Assembly: GCA_030998015.1 (NCBI GenBank)
Contig: JARWMV010000232.1
Coordinates: 2,914,001 to 2,978,000 of the forward strand
Direction: 5' to 3'
DNA from: Ceratorhiza oryzae-sativae
Lineage: Eukaryota; Basidiomycota; Agaricomycetes; Cantharellales; Ceratobasidiaceae
Length of the DNA stretch: 64,000 bases
Shown one piece after another: positions 49,415 through 63,728 of the stretch. A program made the position numbers and the translations under genes. Numbering within the stretch: position 1 is the first letter of the stretch; the number at the start of each line of letters is the position of its first letter. The notes under the pieces are model-generated. The model saw only the letters and a program-made list of their open reading frames with translations, did not search any database and was not told the origin of the DNA.

Positions 49415-52115
49415 ATGTCCAGCAACCAGCGACCGTATGCGACGCCGATCCCCACCAATGGAACTCCGATCATGACTTATGGAACGACGATGCCCCAGGG
49501 AACTCCGATTCCGAGGAGGCTGAACGCACCTGGTGCAAGTGCAGCCACACCGAGCAGGGCATCGTTCACAGGCCGGGTGAGGGCCGCCTCGGTGAATATT
49601 AGAGATTTCGTCGGATCTTGTAAGATTTATTCTGCAAGCTCGTGTCGGTTGTTAAGCTTTTGCTCTCAGACCAGCAATCGCAAACACAACTCTACGGATC
49701 CTTTTTGGGTTCTCCTTCCACACGGAACAACTTTCCACGCAGGCTAAGGGATGAAGAGGAGAGTTTGATGTCCGACGATGGTGACCTCAGTGAGGAGGAA
49801 GAGTGGGAGGATGAAGAAGAGGACGAGGACAGGGAGCACGATGAAAATGACGTCGATGAAGAGTATGACCAAACCCAGCTTTTCGTCTCGGAACCTCAAC
49901 GACATCTCCAGCGGCCTCCCCAGCACCCAATCTCCGGAAGTCCAGGCATACCCTACAGCGACTATGGATCTAGCCCCCGATCCATCCTGCGAGCCCCGGG
50001 CTCCGTGACATCGAGTCCTGACGAACGACGTCTCCTGCTTGTCACGAAGATGCCATCCTATTCGGGGATAAGTGACGCGGGTAGCACCCGCCCGCATCGA
50101 ACGACAGGGGGCAGTGTCGGCTCACCGCGCCCCCATCGACTATCTATCGCACACCGAAAGAGTGTATCCAAGCCGCCCCGGGGATCTTCGAGCTTTGGTC
50201 AGACAGTGAGTCGTTGATGGGGTTCGGTTGAGTCCCTGGCGATTGGTATGGAATATTCATCTCCTTTTTTATGTGCACTAGTTGTTCAACGCAATTGCGA
50301 TCTTGCTGGGCGTGGGGATGCTCTCTGAGCCGCTAGCTTTTGCATACGCCGGTTGGATCGGTGGCTTCCTGCTCATTACCTTCTACGGCTTTTTGACATG
50401 TTACACGTAAGCTTGGATCTCACTTCAAAATAGGCCTTCTTTGACCCATTCTTTGGTTCAGTGCAAAGATCCTTGCGAGGATAATCTTGGCTGATGGGCG
50501 ACTACGCACCTATGCAGACATTGGCCAAAAAGCATTCGGACCTCGGAGTAATGTATTCACGAGCGCATTGTTCTGTCTGGAACTTTTCTCGCTTAGGTGG
50601 GTTGCATACGCATACATCTGACATCTATGATTCGGCAGACTTACCTCCGATGATATCATCACAGCGTTGTCTTGGTAGTACTGTTTAGCGACAGTATGCA
50701 TGCTGTGGCCCCGCAGTTTTCCTCCCACGAATACAAGGTACTCGGCCTTTTGATGTAAGCTCCGTTCCGTGTTGAAATCCCGATCGGTGCTGACCTGGTC
50801 CGGCATTTTCCCTTGGCATCGGCCTCGATTACCTCAAAATGGATGATGCTAGCTTGCTTCCCTCGATTTTCCTGCCTCTCCACCTCCTCTCCTTTGCTTC
50901 CCTGCTCGGCATCTTGGCTACGGTTTTTATTATTGTTGTGATCTTTATCGATGGGTTTTCTAAGGTACGTTGTGGTGGCAAGCGATCTCAAATCCTACTT
51001 TTTTTCACAACTCGACAATCTCTTGCCTCGCATTTAACCGGATAGACTACGTCTCCCGGAAGTCTTTGGGAAGCTGCTCCAACAGACCTTGCTCCTAATT
51101 GGGCAGCATTGCCGGTTTCATTCGGGTTGTTTATGGCAGGGGTGCGTGCAAATGCCACAGCACCCGGCCCAGGAAGCTGAATCTTTTGATTAGTTTGCCG
51201 GACATGCGGTCATCCCATCATTGGCGAGGGACATGGCCGAACCAGAGCATTTTGATAGCATGATCAACTGGGCGTTTGTAAGTCGGCTCTTTGTATATTA
51301 AAACGCCGAGCCTTCACTGACACGTCGATCAAGTTTGTCGCAACCCTAATCTATGCACTGGTGGGTGCTGGCGGGTACGTGATGTTTGGTCGGGATGTCA
51401 GCGATGAGGTGCGTCGATTAATTGATGTCCTGTGCTGGCTCGCTCATGAACAACGTGCGCGTGAAGGTTAGCGTTGATTTGATGAAGGTTCCCGAGTACA
51501 ACCAGACCCTAAATAAAATCGCCGTATGGATGCTGGTGATTAGTCCTCTGTTTGTGCAGTTGTTTTCTCCCCTTGAATTATAGTCTAACTTGGTCGTCTA
51601 GGACAAAATTCGCTCTATGTACCCGTCCCGTAAGCTCTTACCTGAAACATGTCATTTTTGCTATAAACTCAACTTGCAATTCATCTCAGCTAAATATCAC
51701 CATCGAAATCATGCTGGGCATTGACCCCATACCCAGCCCCAGCCCTCTCATGACCCTCCAGCCTCGCCTTCCCAAAACAAACAATCCCATGTCGAGCAGC
51801 CAATCAGCTCCGCGCATCCTCTATCCATTCCGACCGCTGCGCTCGAAAAGCGCAAGGCTGTCCTTCGCGTAGGTGGAGCGAGTGGCCCTCGCGCTAGCCG
51901 TTGTGCTCGTTGCGATCTTGTTCCCGGCGTTCGGTGCCGTCATGGCGTTTTTGGGCGCGTTTAGCGCGTTCATGCTCTGTGTGATTGGTCCTATATGTGC
52001 CAAAGCGGCACTGGCACAGAAGATGGGCTTGGTAGATGGAGTGCTACTGGTTATTGCCGTCGTTATGGCTGCGGCGGGGACGTGGGTTGCATTTGTGACA
52101 GGTAAAGGAGCATAG
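49415..52115 (+). CDS. Vacuolar amino-acid transporter (AVT/AAAP family)
   Basis: About 13 exons. A long disordered, acidic N-terminus (SDDGDLSEEEEWEDEEED) of about 260 residues precedes the transporter core: LFNAIAILLGVGMLSEPLAF (the AAAP signature), YAGWIGGFLLITFYGFL, GRLRTYADIGQKAFGPRSN, VLVVLFSDSMHAV, PLHLLSFASLLGILATVFII, FAGHAVIPSLARDM, GAGGYVMFGRDVSDE, LNKIAVWMLVISP, LNITIEIMLGID and, in the last exon, ERVALALAVVLVAILFP and MAFLGAFSAFMLCVIGPI. Yeast Avt1-7 move neutral amino acids across the vacuole membrane. Between LNITIEIMLGID and ERVALA the frame changes twice (about 51730 and 51870); the connecting stretch reads naturally in a third frame (PLSIPTAALEKRKAVLR). Two one-base errors in C-rich sequence are likely. 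Confidence 0.82.
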
Positions 52116-52322
52116 TGGATGGATAATATGAGAAGGCGAGTGTCAGGTTAATCAGTCAGAGCGGTGAGAGTGGATTTGGCTATGTGGGAAGTGCGTATGT
52201 TTTGTCACAGAGTGAACCCTTCACGGAACACAAATTGGGAAATAGGAATGTCGTTCGAAATTATTTTATTCAATCACTACTGCCTCTGAATACATTCAAT
52301 GCACGCTACCCAATACACTATG

Positions 52323-53435
52323 TTATGCAGTCTGGGCCTGTGAGATGATTTTTGCTAGTTCTATAAAAAACGAATTAGATCGGTCAACGAGTTGGGGATG
52401 GGATCCGAGTAAGGTAAGGAGATAACGGGCGGTTATAGCCGTCAAGGGAGGGGCTAATTGATGCAGCACTTACGGGGAAGCTGTATACTTTCCCGAATAA
52501 CGGTTGCAACAGGCTGGTTATCCGGATTTGGAGGTATAGTGATCACACCTGTAGACGGATCCAAATCCCAGGCAAGTGATTCGACATAACTGTCTAAATC
52601 AGAGTCTACACGGGATAGCGGTTCAGTGATAATTCTCGGCGAGAAGCAGATATGGCAACTACGGAACGGCATGTGCAACACGCAAGGTCGCTTCAATTCC
52701 TAAGGAATTCCGCTCACCATCCAAATCAAGGTAGGATCCTAGCCGCTTCCGTGTTATTGTCTTGAAGGCCGCGGTAACTGCACGCACTGCTACTTCGCGT
52801 ACCGAGTCCTCGAACCCGGCGACTTCGATCGTGTAGTTTTCCCGGATGCTAGCGCAGGAATCGGAGCGATAATAAGCCCAGAATGCAGGGAAGCGACACG
52901 CTAGCAGTTGGTTAGATAGCTGGGTAAGAACCTGAAGAGCCTGGGGAAGAGGATCCGGTTCCCCGTCTGGGAGTGGGATATTCTAGGGGGCCGTGTTAGA
53001 GGGAAAACGGGTGAACTCAGGCGCCTACTTGTCGTTCCCCAAGAAGCGCGACGCAAAGGTTGAAATCGCATGCTGGTGCGGCCGTCAAAGCTTTTATGAG
53101 AATGTTGATCACCACGTCGGGGTTGTACAGATCTGGGTTAAACTGGTAGCTGTGCACCGCGTTAAGTTCTGTCAAGCATTGCAACTGGCCAGGGATCAAC
53201 ACACACAGTTTGAGAATGGCCAAGTTGGCGAGGCAGTCGTACTCTTTCTCCCTGATTTGATGGTACAAATAATCTTCCAATAAACCGGCGTTGTGAGGAT
53301 TGTATCGATCTGGGGTGCGGGTACATAAGTGGGGTCGAACAGGTTGATTGGGCACTTACCAACACCATCTACCAACTGGTCTATCACCTCTGGTCGACCC
53401 TCGGGTTTCATCCAGTTCTTCACGGCTGAGGTCAT
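52323..53435 (-). CDS. Translation initiation factor eIF3 subunit k
   Basis: Six exons (53435-53360, 53309-53207, 53149-53029, 52982-52718, 52605-52474, 52360-52323), 735 bp, 244 residues, frame intact. Reads MTSAVKNWMKPEGRPEVIDQ, DRYNPHNAGLLEDYLYHQIR, YDCLANLAILKLYQFNPDLY, VVINILIKALTAAPACDFNL, then the PCI/winged-helix part (GEPDPLPQALQVLTQLSNQL, CRFPAFWAYYRSD) and the typical end ITIPPNPDNQPVATVIRESI. eIF3k is a small, non-essential subunit of eIF3 that binds eIF3l. The frame stays open upstream of 53435 but offers no earlier ATG, so this start is preferred. It is divergent from the WDR5 gene with only 121 bp between starts. Confidence 0.92.
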
Positions 53436-53556
53436 TGCTGCTGCTGAATCTATGCTCGAGGCTGTGGCTGCCAACTGTGATTGATCAACGTCGGCCTTGT
53501 TTGGCCAAAATTATTTTGTTCAGGGCTGGCTCGAGTACTACTTGGTTACAACTACC
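53436..53556. promoter_or_regulatory. Short divergent promoter of eIF3k and WDR5-like gene
   Basis: 121 bp separate the two start codons; both promoters must overlap here. No TATA box. A TTGGCCAAA palindrome-like word lies at 53500-53508. Confidence 0.5.
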
Positions 53557-55090
<1,534 letters not shown>

Positions 55091-55851
55091 TCAACCTGCG
55101 TAGCTCACCTGCTGTATTTTCACGTTGCGTCATTTAATGCACATTTGCTCGATATTTCATTACATTTGGCGAGGACGGGCTCCTCGGGGATTCCATGTTG
55201 TCTCCTCGCTCGCCTCGCGTGCCTCGCGCGACTGATCTTCCGCCTGTATCGTTGCTTTTAAATACAGATGTATACGGATACACGCGATCTCTCCGCAACA
55301 GGGCTGGCACGGGTTCAGCGGGTAAGTGTTGATGGTATACATCACCGCTATATGCCTTGCTGATTCTTAGCCACATCTTACCTAGCGCATGTGATGCGTT
55401 GTTCCCAGCTCACTCAATGTGCTTTTCATACACAGCCCACTGATGATCATGAGGGTGATGTGCACCCATTGGACCATGAGTATAGCACGAGGCAAAGCTA
55501 TCTCACGAATCCCGCTAACTATAGGCGATGTCTTCGGCTTCTCCGTCACAATCCGTCTACCGGCGCCTAATGCCCGTCGCCTTACATACTGTTTTCTGAA
55601 CATGTTTCGCGGGCCTTCCGCGTGTGCGCAATGCCTTTCTCGAGCTTTTGTATGTAGCGCACCTTGCGCTCCCGCTTTACCGACCAGAACCTCACTCGCT
55701 TCAATTTGGCATCCAGTCGTATCTGTGTTGTCATATGCCAGCGTCGGCCAGGAGATCCGGGAGCGAATACATCCTAACCTCGGACAAAAATTATAAAGGT
55801 CACTCCGCAATAATTCAGTGGTTTAACCCCTGGTGCAGTCTTGGTTTGGCG
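55091..55851. other. Intergenic region upstream of the chitinase
   Basis: Long open frames occur on both strands at 55382-55810, but neither has family likeness, splice structure or a promoter, and they mirror each other. Nothing else seen. Confidence 0.4.
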
Positions 55852-58221
55852 ATGGTTTCAATTTTGAAATCTCTTCTTGGTTTAGCCGTTCTGGCTGGCG
55901 TGCGACAGGCACAAGGTGCATACAATGTAAGCTGCTATCGGGCTATTGAATGAGCAGCTCGTGCTGGAATTGCTTCTGAACATTCTCCGTTTTCGCGAAC
56001 TTTATTAGAATGCTTGCAATAACAATGTTGTTGCATACTGGGGGCAGAATAGTTTCGGAGCTGTTGACAGGTGAGCTTTCAACCAGAATATGACGAGCAT
56101 TCTATAATGGGATTCGATTGACGATTTTCCCTGTCGCTTCCTTCTCGCCTATTTAGCAATCAGGCTGGCTGGCAGAAAACGATCGACTACTACTGGTGGG
56201 TAATCACATATATTGTTTCGTGTGTAGGAAACTGAAAAAGGTGCTTTAGCAACGACAGTTCGGTAGACGTCTTTCCTGTTGCTTTTGTTAACCAGTTCTT
56301 TGGTACTGGGGGACTCCCCGCCCTTAACCTCGCAAACTCCTGCAATCCTACAGACAACGGAGTTTTCCCTGGGACCGGGCTAGCGAACTGCCAAACCCTT
56401 GCTTCCAGCATCAAGGCATGTCAAGCAAAGGGTGAGTGAGGTCGGTTGATCTATCATGTCATAGATGGTGACTTGATGCACCAAACTGATGCTTGCATGT
56501 ATTTTAGGCAAGCTGCTTACCCTGAGCTTGGGGGGCGCAGGCGGTGCATATGGTTTCTTGACTGATGCCCAAGGCACCGAGTTTGCCGATACCATCTGGA
56601 ATCTCTTCCTGGGCGGTAGCTCCTCAACGAGGCCGCTTGGAGATGCTGTGCTTGATGGGTAGGTTACTCACGTATCTCGAGCACCAACTTGTCTGAACAT
56701 AGCATGGTCGTTTAATCATCAGAGTCGATCTTGACATCGAGGCTGGGACTGGGACTGGCTATGTCGCATTTGTGAATCAACTCCGAAGGTTGGTCCAAGT
56801 CATTTCATCGACACACGTTTCTCTCGAATTGAACCCTAGGCTTTTAGCCACTTTAATGGAGCGAGTAAAAAATACTACATTACTGCAGCTCCCCAATGCG
56901 TCTACCCCGACGCAGCCCTGAGTTCCGTTATCAATAGCGCAGTCTTCGACGCCATCTACGTCCAGTTCTGTAGGTGGGTGTTTATGGGTGAAGTTTACAA
57001 ACACTCAAGATACGATTTTCTTTGGGCGGACAGACAACAATCCATGCGGGCTCCAAAGTTATGGGAATGCTGCGCAGTGGAACTATGGAAATTGGGTAGG
57101 GGATGTGGATTTGCCGGACCACAGGCGTGCTTCTAATCCTGGCATCTTTATTGTAGGACTACTGGGCGAAGAACATTTCACCCAACGAAAACGTTAAGAT
57201 TTACATCGGTGCTCCCGCAGCCCCCAAAGCAGCGGGTGGCGGATACCAGGATATTGCTACCCTCCAGAAGATCGCACTTGAAACTCGCTCCAACTTCCCT
57301 AGGTACTTCCCCTCCTTCTAACCTACAAGAGATACTGATAACTTGGATAGTTTTGGTGGCGTCATGTTCTGGGATATATCGCAGGCCTACAACAATAGCC
57401 GCTACGACCAAGCCACCAAGTCTTTCTTAGGCTCGTGTGGAACTACATTTACATATCCCGTGTGCTATGCACCCACATGGAGTGCAAATGGTAACTACCC
57501 GGCAGGTTCGCAGGTAGGGCCGCTGGATTTCTAGGGGACAAACCGGAATAATTCAATTGACAACAATACAAAGGTCACATACAACGGATACATCTGGCAA
57601 GCCAAGTACTACGCATCAGGTACACCCGCGAACGACGCGTCTGGTTCGTGGGTACCAAGTACGGACACCTTTTGGCTCATTTTCTTGCCACTAAATTGGT
57701 CTTAGTCAAAGCATGCGGCGGATCTTCACCCCCACCATCAACTACTAACGCTACTACTACATCCCTGACTCCTACTACATCCCTGGCTCCTACTACATCA
57801 CTGACTCCTACTACGCCTCCTACCACGACTACACGTCAGTATACGATCCCATAGGTGTACTTAACCTAATCGATTGACCCATTCCGTAGCACCTATCACT
57901 ACAAATCCACCAACGAGTGGAAGTTGTGCTGGAATCGCGCCATGGGCTAGTGGGCAGACGTACACTGGTGGTAACGTCGTGACCTATGGAGGTGCGCTCT
58001 GTACTCTACAAATCCACATCTAAATCATCGCTTACGCGGTGTCCGAACAGATCACAAATGGACTGCTAAATGGTGGAATCAGGTACATGCTGTATCAATA
58101 CTTGCGCAAACTCACTCGCTGACCTCCATTTCCTCCAATACAGGCAGAGCAGCCTGGAGGCCCATCTGGGGCCTGGGCTGACAATGGGGCTTGCACTACT
58201 TCTCGTCTGTTTAGATTCTAG
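55852..58221 (+). CDS. GH18 class III chitinase with two C-terminal chitin-binding modules
   Basis: 15 exons, 1494 bp, 497 residues, all phases consistent. Order: a signal peptide ([15 protein letters not shown]), then a GH18 barrel ([51 protein letters not shown] with the DxxDxDxE active site, [35 protein letters not shown]). A first CBM5/12-like module follows ([35 protein letters not shown]), then a Thr/Pro linker of repeated SLTPTT units and a second CBM5/12 module ([40 protein letters not shown]). The secreted enzyme cleaves chitin and the modules bind it; roles in wall remodelling or mycoparasitism are family knowledge, not visible here. Both catalytic acids are present. Confidence 0.92.
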
Positions 58222-58993
58222 ATATGTATGCATGTGTCTACCATTTTTATTTTTATTTTGCATACATATTTAGAGACCTTCATGTGTCTACCATTAGCTC
58301 ATGTTAGTACCGTTGGCCAATATATTGCTTCCATCGATTTACAAACGTATTTCCCAAGCGCCGAGAAAAATGACATTTGTTTGTTGGCTCGCTCGGCACA
58401 ATTTGCACATTTCGGCAGCAAAGGCAGCCTTTTTGCAGCAGTTGAGAATGTAGAACGCTTTCAATAATCAGTTCCATTCGTATGGAACACTGCCAGTTGG
58501 GGTTTGCTAAGCATCAAAAAACTACCTGTCTCGATTCAACCGCTTCAGAAACAGTTGGTGACAACCAAGCATTTTCCATATGATCCAAACCATCTAAAGA
58601 ACCTCTCTACTGAATAGCTAGCCTTAATTCGCCGTTTCGCAGCTTTGAGGACCGAAGGAGCTGCAATAAGACATCTTTGTGTGAAGTATGTCTGTGCACA
58701 GGCGATTGCTACCATGGCATTCGCGTCACTCCTCCCACTCTTTTGAGCTACATGTCATGGTGATTGACTAGAGACCCCGGGGATACAGCGGGGTTTCTGA
58801 CCAGATTGCCTTGGCACTTGTCCCCGAAGCGCCAAACCCCGGCAGCCACCCGGTTCGGCCCTTGACGGGACAGTGCTGCGATCAAATCCCCACGTTTGTC
58901 TGGGTGATCCCCCAACCTTCGCTCATTCCCAGCACTTCAAACCTCTGAATATCGATGTGCTTATATTTTTATCGTATACCCTGCTAAGCTTTC
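58222..58993. other. Intergenic region
   Basis: Between the chitinase and the PP2C gene, both forward. No gene or repeat seen. Confidence 0.4.
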
Positions 58994-60659
58994 ATGTCTA
59001 GACCTATTATTAATTCTCAACTTCGCGCCTCGTATATCTCATGGTGTAAAGCGGCCAAATCAGTCAACCAAAGGGTCCGGGCACGATACTATCATGACTA
59101 TATTAAGGCGTCTGTCTCTCAAGGTAATCATATTCTAATCAGCCATTCCCTTTGACATCAATGAAAGGTACGACTTAAGGACGCACTGTGAGGATCCCGT
59201 TAAGTTCTGGCAACGTGATTGGCACGGCTGTTTCCAGAGGTATCCGAAGGTATGCACGTAGGTAGATGTGAAGGCCAAGCTCGTTTTGACCTCGTGTAGC
59301 TATCAGGAGGACTCATATGCCATAGCTGCTCTGTCACTAGACCCAAAGGAATTACAAACCCATTTGGCTGAAAAGTTTGGGATCCTGTCGTGGGATTCAA
59401 GACTGATTGGTCCCGAACTTGCTGGTCAAGTTGTTTTCGTGGGGATATATGATGGCCACGGCGGCCCTAGTGTGTCGCAATTTCTACAGCGCGAGCTACA
59501 TGGGCTTTTCGAGAATGTGCAGTCAGATATGGTACCTGATGTTGTTTCGTGGATGAAAAGTCAAGGTAAGTGCAGCAAAATACCAACAATCGCGCAGAAA
59601 CCTTACAAAACTCAGGTGGCTATTTCAAACGCTTCAAGGGCGGCGCGTTGTCACGTTGGACCGAACGTAGTCCAGAATCACCCACCTTTGGACTAGAGGC
59701 TCGAGCCACACTTGCATTTTTAGAGGTGTGTTATCGTGCCTCACGTCCAACGTATCAGAGAATCCCAAATCGCCCATTTCAAGGCCGACAAACGTATATC
59801 GGAACTGCCTGAATCAGAGAAATGTGGCGCCACTTCATCCGTGCTCTTGCTTCATTCCCTCGAGTCCCCTGCAAGCCCATTCTTCTCCTCGAAGAACTTG
59901 TGCATCACTGTAGCGCACTGTGGGTATGTAGGCGCCTCAGCGCCCTCCTCGCTAATTGAACCACATATTGATCGTTGACCTAGAGACACGCGAGTTCTTC
60001 TATGCGCGACAGAGGGGGGCGTAGCTCAGCGCCTGACAGAAACACATCACGCAGAAGCCCGAGGAGAAGCCGCCAGGCTACGCCGTTTGGGCGCGGGGCT
60101 CGTTACAGACTCTTTCGGTGAAGCCCGGTTCGTCTATTCTTATTTATTACCGCTAGCTGCGTCTGAGTATTATTTGATAGTTGGATGGGTGCTTTGGAAA
60201 ACACCCGCGGGTGAGGCCCACACATGATCTTTGGCTTGTGATTTGGACTGAATTATCCCAAGGCTAGGGGACTTTCGATATAAGTCGTTCGGAGTGACAC
60301 CCGAACCTGAGGTTCGTTCACAGCTAATCACAGGTATATTTCGCTATTCGCTTGCCAGTTCCAGCCTGACCGCCACACTAGACTCCGAATATGCGTTTGC
60401 GGTCTTGGTTTCTGACGGCGTAACCTCTAAACTCTCTGACGCCGAGATAGTTGATGTGGCCCGAGGTTCACCAGACCCGCGGACCGCGGCGAATGCGATT
60501 GTCAGCTTAGCCGAAGAACTGGGAAGTGAGGATAACGCTACGGCTTTGGTGGTCCCACTTGCTGGTTGGGGTAGAACCACCGGGCCAGATAAGACGTTGG
60601 AACTCAGGAATTATCGGAAGGAGATGATGATAGGGAGCGAACGACAGAGGCGGACTTGA
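58994..60659 (+). CDS. PP2C-family Ser/Thr phosphatase
   Basis: Eight exons (58994-59123, 59180-59249, 59300-59565, 59616-59725, 59784-59923, 59984-60127, 60181-60210, 60263-60659), 1287 bp, 428 residues, frame intact. The Arg/Ser/Tyr-rich N-terminus without acidic residues (MSRPIINSQLRASYISWCKA, VNQRVRARYYHDY) could target mitochondria. PPM motifs: YQEDSYAIAAL, VFVGIYDGHGGPSVSQFL (metal-binding DGHGG), KCGATSSVLLLHS, LTVAHCGDTR-like ITVAHCGDTRVLLCA, NTRGLGDFRYKSFGV, FAVLVSDGVTSKLSDAEI and SEDNATALVVPLAGWG. It resembles the mitochondrial PP2C group (yeast Ptc5/6/7 type), which acts on pyruvate dehydrogenase or related targets; this assignment is inferred. An optional short intron around 60334-60358 cannot be excluded. 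Confidence 0.88.
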
Positions 60660-61715
60660 ACAGCCACAATCTAACTATTATCCGGATGCTTGATCCTCAT
60701 TGTGAGATAGAAGCTGAACTCTTCAACGCAGACATATTTGATTCATCCTATACAGTCTTGCTCGTCCCCCCTGCCCTATTTTTGTGATTTTTTGGTGTGA
60801 TCTGTCACCCGATGCGGGACGATTGGTTGAACCCCACCAAGCGCATACTCCAACACCATTCCAAATCCCGGGGACATGCTTTCGAAATATCTACTGTAAC
60901 TAATTCCTCTTGCTGAAAGTTTACAGTGCTTATACAGACCCTAAATATATTCGTCGTTCCCCTTTGCTTATACGCCCACCTTGCTCAAATATAGACTATG
61001 GCTGTACTGTTCTGTGGCTGCAAACCCGACAGTGCTAACGTCATAAATGCGAGATATAACCTTGATAGTGCATCGTAGAGTGACGTACCGTAATAAAATT
61101 ACTGCATGCAACAAGGAGGCCACAGTGTGTCAAGCGAATCAACCCTCTGTAGCCAATCGAGGCAAAACAATCGTTCAGCCACTTAGAGCCACGTCCCTCT
61201 TCCCATGTGAGACAACATTGATCTATAGATTCTTGTGGGGATTCGATTAAAACTAATGACTTACGGATGAGGCCCCGCTTCGTGGCAAATTAAATACGTT
61301 GGCGAAGGTCAGAACAACCTCAAAATGCGACGGAGTTGGCGAGTGGCTTGGGAAAATTAGCATGCTGTAAATAAATACATCAGCTGACAACGAATGAAGG
61401 AACGTAATAATGGGGAGCAGTAAACTTTCAACGGTACCACTAAGTCGTAAACTCTGGTCTCTGAAGGCAGCTCCGTCGTCAAGGTAGGATTCGCCACGCC
61501 TGGACGTCACGGGGTGGCAAAATGGGCTCAATGTGGCCAAGCGCTCGGCAAACTAATCCATGCTAGTCATCAAAGCTCAGAACAAACAGGGCGGAAATGC
61601 AGAAGCTTCCGGATATCTGATTTTGGTTACAGGAGTCCACCTGGGACAGGGTGGCTTGAAACAGCCAGCCCGTCAAAAACCAAGTGATCTTAGCTCGCTC
61701 AGCCAAACCCCAGAA
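60660..61715. other. Gene-free stretch
   Basis: No coding exon recognised; the short frames here lack family likeness. Confidence 0.35.
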
Positions 61716-61865
61716 ATCTAGCTAGCATACACCAGGCCCACCTGTCTAACGATGCCTCCGAGCACTCACTCGATCCGAAGTAGCGGGGGCTGCCGGGGCT
61801 ACCGGCATCTAGTTAGTGCTCAGAAGCATCGTTAGACAGTAAGACTTATCGCGTGCTAGCTAGAT
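61716..61865. repeat. Hairpin (MITE-like) element of about 150 bp
   Basis: Long inverted arms: ATCTAGCTAGCA at both ends, a 14 bp unmatched gap of equal length on each side, then CTGTCTAACGATGC (61742-61755 and complement 61826-61839) continuing for 33 bp with four mismatches. The centre is GC-rich (GGGGGCTGCCGGGGC). Non-coding. I find no target duplication. Confidence 0.65.
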
Positions 61866-62595
61866 GTTGGGCATTGGCCGAGTCGGGAGAAAAGGACTGG
61901 AATCCCTGGATCGGGGTACGAAACTGTGCGTCGCCACTAAAGCCACCCTCAACTACCCATCCGGCCAACATCAAAGTTTTCGGTTCCACCACCCAGCGTT
62001 CGTTGTCATAATTCAATCCTCGTTGCCGTTGCGATGTATATCGCGGAGATGAGTGTTTGCGAGAATTCTAATCACGGAGCTTAGCCTTCAAGGCATTGGG
62101 TTTTCTCGTTGAAAAGCCTACAGGCCCCATCGGCAAGACAGACAGTTGGGTCACCCATACCAAAGCACCAGCCAGGTGTACTCAATGCCTGCAACTCGTG
62201 TATATTGGGGACAATAAATGAAACATCAACAGTGTACTTGGGTTGAAGCCAAACTACTATATAATGGTGCGATGGTGGGATGACCGTACAGTCGTCCCTG
62301 GCCTACCCCTGATTGAACAAATGCGAGGTAAGAGACTTTTTTGTATTTGGCATAGGCCCGTGACGACTTTCTAGATGCTCAGCTCAAAATGGAGGCAATG
62401 TCTTGCGGCTCCACAACAGGCATATGCACTCGTGATACGTCTTCGAGTTGAACCCTATTAGCTGACGCAGTCTGTTCCTAGCCTTCAGTTTAAGGGGAGG
62501 TCACCACAATTTGAGTGGATAGAAGACTCCCAGGGACCTCTGCATGACTGCGTGTGGACGTCTGTTCTGAAAAGTAGGAAACCAGCATTACTCTA
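61866..62595. other. Gene-free stretch
   Basis: No coding exon recognised. If the small gene ending at 62820 has 5' exons, they should be here. Confidence 0.3.
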
Positions 62596-62628
62596 ATATT
62601 CAGTCTGAGTATCTTACTTTGGGCACCA

Positions 62629-62820
62629 GTCGACGGACAAATCCAAGGTGTTGGTAGCGGACAAAAGAAACAAGAGGCACGCGTGAGTCGATCTATACGT
62701 CGAGCCTCGGATATAGTAACAGTTATGCCGGAAGAATAGAACAACGCCGCCGGTCAGGCGTTGGATAATCTTGGGTTCAACGCCCCTAACCCGGGTGGGC
62801 AAGCTGCTCAAGGAGACTAA
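62629..62820 (+). CDS. 3' part of a small unknown gene
   Basis: Two exon pieces joined in phase by a GTGAGT...AATAG intron (62683-62739, 57 bp). The first carries VDGQIQGVGSGQKKQEAR and the second is a Gly/Asn/Ala-rich end (NNAAGQALDNLGFNAPNPGG) closing with a TAA at 62818-62820. The amino-acid composition is that of coding DNA, but I could not find a convincing start exon, so the gene is either incomplete in my reading or a remnant. Unknown function; low confidence. Confidence 0.35.
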
Positions 62821-63261
62821 GCGAGAGCAGAGCAGGGCTCTTGGCATTGTACCTGTTTTTTAATTACTCGTTATTTATGAGCGGTGGGAAGACTTACGGA
62901 AGGCCACGTCAAGCCGTCTAAGTATAATCGCAGAACGGGGTAATCTTGGGAGCAATGTTTAATAATGGACATGTCCTATCGGGGCTCCCAAGATCACCAG
63001 ACGACCGAAGGCCAGGATATGTTTTCCACGTCACAACGAGTTCGTCAATCTCATCGCATGCTCGTGCTATGGGTAGCCTAGCTGATAAAAACATCCCATG
63101 GGGTGTCCGTATCTCCATTATATTGTTATATCATACATCTTAATGTGGTTCACCGATCTACGGAGACCTTGACAATATCGGGATGCAATGTATCAGTCTC
63201 TGAAGTTGTCTTATCTTGCTCGAGGATTCGACGGGCAGTGTCCAGACTGGTTCACGGATGG

Positions 63262-63728
63262 TTAGGGGGAACGCAGAGATCCACTAAGTAACCACGAACC
63301 GTTCTCGATAGTTTCGAAGGCCAGAGCAGGATCGCTTCTAACGGGAGTTGAGGTAATGTCAAATTGTGCTCATCATGAACTCACACATCATGGTCATTGT
63401 TGACTTGCAGCTCGCCAGTGTTGATAACGTACAAGTTTGGGTTTTCAATAGGCAGGGCACCAACAGCATCAGACACAGTCAAACCAGTTGCGATTATATT
63501 ATGCGAGGCACTCCTAACTTGAGTCAGCCCTGGATCGTTTGGATTGAAATCCATATAGATAATTTCAGCATCAGACGGAAGCGACATGGGAATTGTAGTT
63601 GGCGGGTCATCTTCATACTGGTAATGGATTTGCGGATGTAATAATGTTGTGGCACGATTGTGATTTTCGTCTGGAGGGAGCGATGTTTGAGAGACAATCA
63701 CATAGCGAGGTGGCACATTCGAGCCCAT
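63262..63728 (-). CDS. Conserved-looking small protein of 139 residues
   Basis: Two exons (63728-63385, 63337-63262), 47 bp intron, 420 bp, frame intact. The protein begins MGSNVPPRYVIVSQTSLPPD, has LLHPQIHYQYEDDPPTTIP, an acidic middle with IIYMDFNPNDPG, then MAVTG-like ATGLTVSDAVGALPIENPNL and YVINTGE, and ends SWLLSGSLRSP. No signal peptide, membrane helix or known domain. The regular, non-repetitive make-up suggests a real conserved fungal protein; I cannot name it. It is divergent from the gene at 63825. Confidence 0.6.

Noticed and set aside
55382..55810. Long mirrored open frames on both strands
   Set aside because: No family likeness, no splice structure, and the two frames overlap completely; chance open frames.
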